Below are positions 60,528-64,000 of a DNA stretch of 64,000 nucleotides, in pieces. This DNA comes from CAZZBK01 sp964652155. Its GTDB lineage: Bacteria > Planctomycetota > Planctomycetia > Pirellulales > PNKZ01. The stretch is from positions 17,520-81,519 of the forward strand of contig CAZZBK010000008.1 of the NCBI GenBank assembly GCA_964652155.1, in the 5' to 3' direction. Each line of letters begins with the position of its first letter. Position 1 is the first letter of the stretch. Under the pieces are notes generated by a model. It was given only the letters and a program-made list of their open reading frames with translations, had not been told where the DNA came from and ran no database searches. The translations under genes were made by a program, and so were the position numbers.

Positions 60528-62183
60528 TTATTTCGCCGCGACCTCAGGCATCGTAGGGCTCCACGCATGCGTGGGCAAGGTCCCCTGCACGCCGCAGGCC
60601 CAATTGATGCCGTTGAACAACAAACGGCAGAAGGGTTCTTGAGCGAAATCTCCCACGTGACCAAGCGAGGTGTAGAACGATCGTCCACCGTCGGCCCGCA
60701 CGCGTGTCCAGGCGACCGGCTCGCTGGGGAAATTTGGAACCGTCCCGTTCAGTACCACCCGAGTCCCCGGCAGCAGCGGATTCACCACGTACAACGAGCC
60801 GGGGCTGATGTAATTGTCGGCCTTGATCTGGCTCAGCAGCGGATGCGACTCGCTGCCGGCTTGGACGGTGATCGAAGGGAGCAAGTTGTTCGCATGATGG
60901 TTGACGTAGTTGCCACCGAACACAACCTGATCGAAATCGAGCCACTGATCGTTGCCCTCGCCGGCCGGTTTGCCACGCGAGGGGGCAAAGGCATGATTGG
61001 CTGTGCGAATGCCGATGACCGGCTTGCCCGCGGCGACCAGGCGACGCACGCGATCGAGTTGAGCTGCCGGCAACGGTCGACGTCGCACGCTCACCAACAG
61101 CGCGTCAGCCTCGTCGAGCACGTCGATGCCCGGGATGTCATGACGATTCGTGTCGCTGCCAAAGACGTAACTCACCCGATAGTCGCGTCCCAGGTAATGA
61201 GCCGCGAACTTGGGCAACGACTCCTCGGTTTTGTACTCGTCCTCGGCCATGAGAATGGCCAGGTGCGGGCGACGGTCGCGGGCAAAGCGAAACTCCTGGT
61301 GATCTCCCAGCACATCGCCGCTGGTGATCGTTGGGCAGACAAACTTCTCGATGTGCTCGACAATCCGATCGGTGCCGGTGAAGTGGCTCACGTAGGGCCA
61401 CTTGGCGGGGTCATACATCGTGTCGGTCATGTCGCGCATCAGCACGACGTTCTTGCCGTTCTTGGCGAGTTGCCGCAGGCCAAAGGGGCGGCCCAGCACG
61501 CACATATTGGTATGCACGCCGAGCAGGATGACATTTTTGATCCCCCGCTGTTCGAGCAGGTTCCAAATCTCGACGCCCGAGTCGCTGATCGCATCCTTGC
61601 CGTCGACGATGTCGAGCGACGCGATCTGTGCCTTCCAGGGGGACTTGGGGTTGCGGCCGATCGAGGCCAGGTAGGCATGCCACTGCTGGTGCTCGACGAG
61701 GTCGTCGTCCTCGCCCCCTTGACGCTGGTCGACCGGGTAAGGGGCTTTGTCCTCGCTCGTGATGTGACGGCACCACTGACCAATGTCGCCGGGCAAATTA
61801 CCCGCCGTCGGGGCGCTCTTGGCCAACTGTCGACCGGGACGATTTTCATACGGGGCCATGCAACTGCTCGGCGCATGGATGACAAGCACGCCCTGATCGC
61901 GAGCCGTGTGCAGCACCTTGTTCATGCGTGGCACCAACTCGTTCACGCGGCGTACCGCGTTGAGGCAATGATGGGCGTCCCACATATCGCAGACGATGAT
62001 GGCCGTCTGCCGCGCGTTCCATGACACGCCGCGCTCGGTGAGCGCGTGATAGCGGCCCGAGTCGGCCGACGTTTCGAGTTGCCGCCGGACGTTGAGCGTG
62101 AGCGTCCCTTGTTCCGCCGCGGTGGCGAGCGTGCTCAGCCATGCCAATCCCAGTACGACGACCATGCGTAGCGCAACGTTCAT
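60528..62183 (-). CDS. secreted fusion: isochorismatase-type cysteine hydrolase plus ThuA-like domain
   Basis: A 551-residue secreted protein with two enzyme-like domains. After a signal peptide (LGLAWLSTLATA), residues 45-280 are an isochorismatase-like hydrolase: AIIVCDMWDAHHC holds the catalytic Asp and VHTNMCVLGRPFG the catalytic Cys. Residues 300-545 resemble the ThuA/trehalose-utilisation glutamine-amidotransferase-like fold (DALLVSVRRRPLPAAQLDRVRRLVAAGKPVIGIR, GRSFYTSLGHVGDF). AAGGAT is 7 bases before the ATG at 62183. ThuA-type domains are abundant in planctomycetes. The joint substrate is unknown. Confidence 0.85.
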   Translation of the reverse strand: MNVALRMVVVLGLAWLSTLATAAEQGTLTLNVRRQLETSADSGRYHALTERGVSWNARQTAIIVCDMWDAHHCLNAVRRVNELVPRMNKVLHTARDQGVLVIHAPSSCMAPYENRPGRQLAKSAPTAGNLPGDIGQWCRHITSEDKAPYPVDQRQGGEDDDLVEHQQWHAYLASIGRNPKSPWKAQIASLDIVDGKDAISDSGVEIWNLLEQRGIKNVILLGVHTNMCVLGRPFGLRQLAKNGKNVVLMRDMTDTMYDPAKWPYVSHFTGTDRIVEHIEKFVCPTITSGDVLGDHQEFRFARDRRPHLAILMAEDEYKTEESLPKFAAHYLGRDYRVSYVFGSDTNRHDIPGIDVLDEADALLVSVRRRPLPAAQLDRVRRLVAAGKPVIGIRTANHAFAPSRGKPAGEGNDQWLDFDQVVFGGNYVNHHANNLLPSITVQAGSESHPLLSQIKADNYISPGSLYVVNPLLPGTRVVLNGTVPNFPSEPVAWTRVRADGGRSFYTSLGHVGDFAQEPFCRLLFNGINWACGVQGTLPTHAWSPTMPEVAAK

Positions 62184-62295
62184 GGCAAGTATCCTTAGTT
62201 GACCAGCTTTCCATACCATGTCGGCGGCTCATCCGCCGGAGTGTCAGTGACCCCGCTAAGATATCTTCATCAGCGGCGCGTCACAAGATTTTTGA

Positions 62296-63186
62296 TTACT
62301 TGTTCGCTGGGGCTTCGCTGGGCATGGCCCAGAACCGTTCGTGCGGCAGCGTGTAATGCTCGGCCAGGTCGTCGTGAACCGGCGAGACACCGGCTTGGTA
62401 GATCTCAAGAAGTGACCGCTTCTGCCGAAACTCATCTGGGGTCAGTGTCACCAAGAGGCCTGGTGGAGTGTCGGGAGCGCGACCATGAACGATGTAGGTC
62501 CAGACCGTGCCGCGATAGCCGGCCGCGCGGATCGCGTCGCGCACGAAGGAGCAGGTCGCCCGATGATCGCCGTGCGTGTCGGACTCGTGGGTCGTGTACA
62601 GTTCGCGGGGGCGGCGCGTGCGGATGATCTCGGCCAGGTCGTCGATGAGCGATTGTTTGAGATACGGGGCGGGGCGCGAGTGGACCTGGGCATGGTAATC
62701 GCGGCCGATCACGGCATAGGTTTCGCTCTTGAGCGTGTGCGGGTTGCGGTAGGCGCTGGACGCATGCGACTCGACCATCGACTTGAGCCCGCCGTCGGGA
62801 TAGCCGAGAAACAGGACGTTGTCGCGCGGCACTCCCAGCTGTGTCATGGCTTGCAACGTGTGCCGCTGGCGCAAGGCGGCGAGCGTGAAAAAGTCGGCCG
62901 GCGTTAATTGTGCGATCGGCTTTTGGGTCGCGGCGGCGGCGGCCTTGGGAAAGCCATCTCCCTGAGTGACTATCACCACGCCGACACGCTGCTCACTGGC
63001 GAGCGCGCGGCGCATCACCGTAGCGCAGCCGATCGCCTCATCGTCGCTATGTGGGGCAATCACCAGCAGGTCGATCGAAGCCCGCTCGTCGGCCACGGCA
63101 CTCGCTGAAAGCATGGCCGCCACGAGCACCCACACCAGCCGCGCGAGTGGCGAGGAACGGACAGGGCTCAAAGGATCGCATGTCAT
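62296..63186 (-). CDS. secreted PIG-L family deacetylase
   Basis: A 296-residue PIG-L/LmbE deacetylase with an N-terminal signal segment (LARLVWVLVAAMLSASAVA). APHSDDEAIG (His46, Asp48, Asp49) is the zinc motif and THESDTHGDH provides the further histidines. In contrast to the protein at 915-1682 it should act in the periplasm, perhaps on glycans. The ATG at 63186 gives a short hydrophilic start before the hydrophobic core. It lies between glgB and the fusion hydrolase gene on the same strand. Confidence 0.87.
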   Translation of the reverse strand: MTCDPLSPVRSSPLARLVWVLVAAMLSASAVADERASIDLLVIAPHSDDEAIGCATVMRRALASEQRVGVVIVTQGDGFPKAAAAATQKPIAQLTPADFFTLAALRQRHTLQAMTQLGVPRDNVLFLGYPDGGLKSMVESHASSAYRNPHTLKSETYAVIGRDYHAQVHSRPAPYLKQSLIDDLAEIIRTRRPRELYTTHESDTHGDHRATCSFVRDAIRAAGYRGTVWTYIVHGRAPDTPPGLLVTLTPDEFRQKRSLLEIYQAGVSPVHDDLAEHYTLPHERFWAMPSEAPANK

Positions 63187-63267
63187 GGCATTGAAAGCAC
63201 GATCGTTCGCACTCCAGCCCCCCCAACGTACACCTGCACAGGATGTCCGTCGAGCGGCGGGGCTGGG

Positions 63268-64000
63268 CTACCCCCCTCGCTTAAAGACGGTGACGGAGAG
63301 GGGTGGCAAAGTGATCTCGGTCGAGAAGGGCCGGCCGTGCCACGCGATGGGCTGGGCTGTCAGCCCCGCGCCGTTGCCCAAGTTCGAACCGCCATAGTAG
63401 GCTGAGTCGGAATTGAAAACTTCTTGATAGAAGCCCCCTTCAGGCAATCCGATGCGGTGCTGCATGCGCGGCACCGGAGTAAAATTGCACGCCACGACCA
63501 CAAAGTCGTGCGGGTTTTTGGCCCGTCGCAGATACACGAGCACGCTCTCGTCGTAGTTGTTGCAGTCGATCCACTCGAATCCGGTGTGATCGAAATCGAC
63601 TTCGTGCAGCGCGGGCTCGCGGACCATCAGGTGGTTCAGGTCAGCAACCATGTGCTGCAAGCCTTGGTGCGACTCCCATTGCAGCAGGTGCCAATCGAGA
63701 CTCTGGTCGTAGTTCCATTCGCGCCATTGGCCAAATTCGCCCCCCATGAACAGCAGCTTCTTGCCCGGGTGCGACCACATGTAGGCATAGAGCAACCGCA
63801 GATTGGCGAACCGTTGCCACATATCGCCGGTCATCTGGTCGAGCAGCGACTTTTTGCCATGCACGACTTCGTCGTGCGACAGCGGCAGGCAAAAATTCTC
63901 GTTGAAGGCGTAGATCAGGCTGAAGGTCAGTTCGTCGTGATGGAACCGGCGATGGATCGGCTCATGGTGGAAATAGCGGAGCGTGTCGTTCATCCAGCCC
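63268..64000 (-). CDS. glgB: 1,4-alpha-glucan branching enzyme (3' part, runs off the window)
   Basis: The C-terminal part (about 243 residues seen) of a GH13 glycogen branching enzyme. WMNDTLRYF, then FCLPLSHDEVVHGKKSL (the last catalytic region, with His-Asp), LLFMGGEFGQWREWNYDQSLDW and the C-terminal beta-sandwich ending LPPLSVTVFKR are diagnostic. The reading frame is open past position 64000, so the start and first two-thirds lie outside. It introduces alpha-1,6 branches into glycogen. No other glg gene is in the window. Confidence 0.96.
   Translation of the reverse strand, partial: GWMNDTLRYFHHEPIHRRFHHDELTFSLIYAFNENFCLPLSHDEVVHGKKSLLDQMTGDMWQRFANLRLLYAYMWSHPGKKLLFMGGEFGQWREWNYDQSLDWHLLQWESHQGLQHMVADLNHLMVREPALHEVDFDHTGFEWIDCNNYDESVLVYLRRAKNPHDFVVVACNFTPVPRMQHRIGLPEGGFYQEVFNSDSAYYGGSNLGNGAGLTAQPIAWHGRPFSTEITLPPLSVTVFKRGG

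Noticed and set aside
60567..62024. 485-codon plus-strand open frame opposite the fusion hydrolase
   Set aside because: No recognisable motif; the minus strand carries the domains, signal peptide and ribosome site.
1..64000. CRISPR arrays, IS elements or prophage
   Set aside because: No regularly spaced repeats, no transposase, integrase or phage structural gene was found on reading both strands.

Overview
This is a 64-kb stretch of a GC-rich (about 60 percent by eye), gene-dense bacterial chromosome. The gene content points to a planctomycete, most likely Pirellulales: a Hanks-type Ser/Thr kinase with a C-terminal extracytoplasmic part, a secreted DUF1080 protein, MlrC/M81 and RraA catabolic enzymes, a fused cysteine hydrolase-ThuA protein, PIG-L deacetylases, a bacterial SET protein and many lone sugar oxidoreductases. 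This is an inference from gene families. There is no rRNA gene in the window and I found no tRNA, CRISPR array, transposase or prophage gene.

Region 1 (0-8.3 kb): two overlapping TIR-domain genes, a PIG-L deacetylase, a secreted gamma-glutamyltranspeptidase, a divergent RraA/MlrC/esterase operon, a small unknown gene with a strong terminator, and an amidohydrolase. Region 2 (8.3-16 kb, all minus strand): a BKACE-type beta-keto acid cleavage enzyme paired with a 3-hydroxyacyl-CoA/carnitine-type dehydrogenase, truB, an MmgE/PrpD protein, a diheme peroxidase lipoprotein, an aquaporin and thiol peroxidase. Region 3 (16-28 kb): a zinc-type dehydrogenase, an outer-membrane protein, a receptor-like kinase, hemB, a five-gene minus-strand operon that fits hexuronate or sugar-acid catabolism (dehydrogenase, UxaE-like epimerase, SDR, TIM-barrel isomerase, RbsD/FucU), xseA and a SixA-like phosphatase. 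Region 4 (28-34.4 kb): a KAS III homologue, rmlA, rmlD, a SET-domain protein, a GlpG-type rhomboid protease and a DUF1080 protein.

Region 5 (34.4-55.3 kb) is the most notable: a surface-polysaccharide locus of 22 genes. Seventeen run on the minus strand (50.9 to 34.4 kb), many overlapping by 4-8 bases, and five run divergently on the plus strand (51.3-55.3 kb). It seems to carry a complete NDP-heptose pathway with its own precursor supply: a split transketolase pair and a transaldolase-family protein (sedoheptulose 7-phosphate), GmhA, GmhB, and an HldE-like bifunctional enzyme whose domains are in the reverse of the usual order. Around it lie four NAD-dependent epimerases, a UDP-glucose-dehydrogenase homologue without its catalytic cysteine, a Gfo/Idh/MocA oxidoreductase, a UDP-galactopyranose mutase, a glycosyltransferase candidate, four methyltransferases, a DegT aminotransferase, a GNAT acetyltransferase, and a 2OG-Fe(II) oxygenase coupled to a small LIC12192-like protein, a pair known from sporadically distributed carbohydrate clusters. 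The likely product is an unusual methylated and aminated heptose-containing glycan.

Region 6 (55.3-64 kb, all minus strand): a glucosamine-6-phosphate-deaminase relative, a large secreted esterase/prolyl-oligopeptidase-type hydrolase, a CopA-type copper ATPase, the fused isochorismatase-ThuA protein, a secreted PIG-L deacetylase and the 3' part of glgB, which runs off the right edge.

Non-coding highlights: a 105-bp element with imperfect terminal inverted repeats present twice (1720-1824 and 33597-33700); a perfect 18-bp inverted repeat made of two small hairpins inside the hexuronate operon; a GGGGGACAG-type short repeat in two gaps; and two convincing intrinsic terminators.
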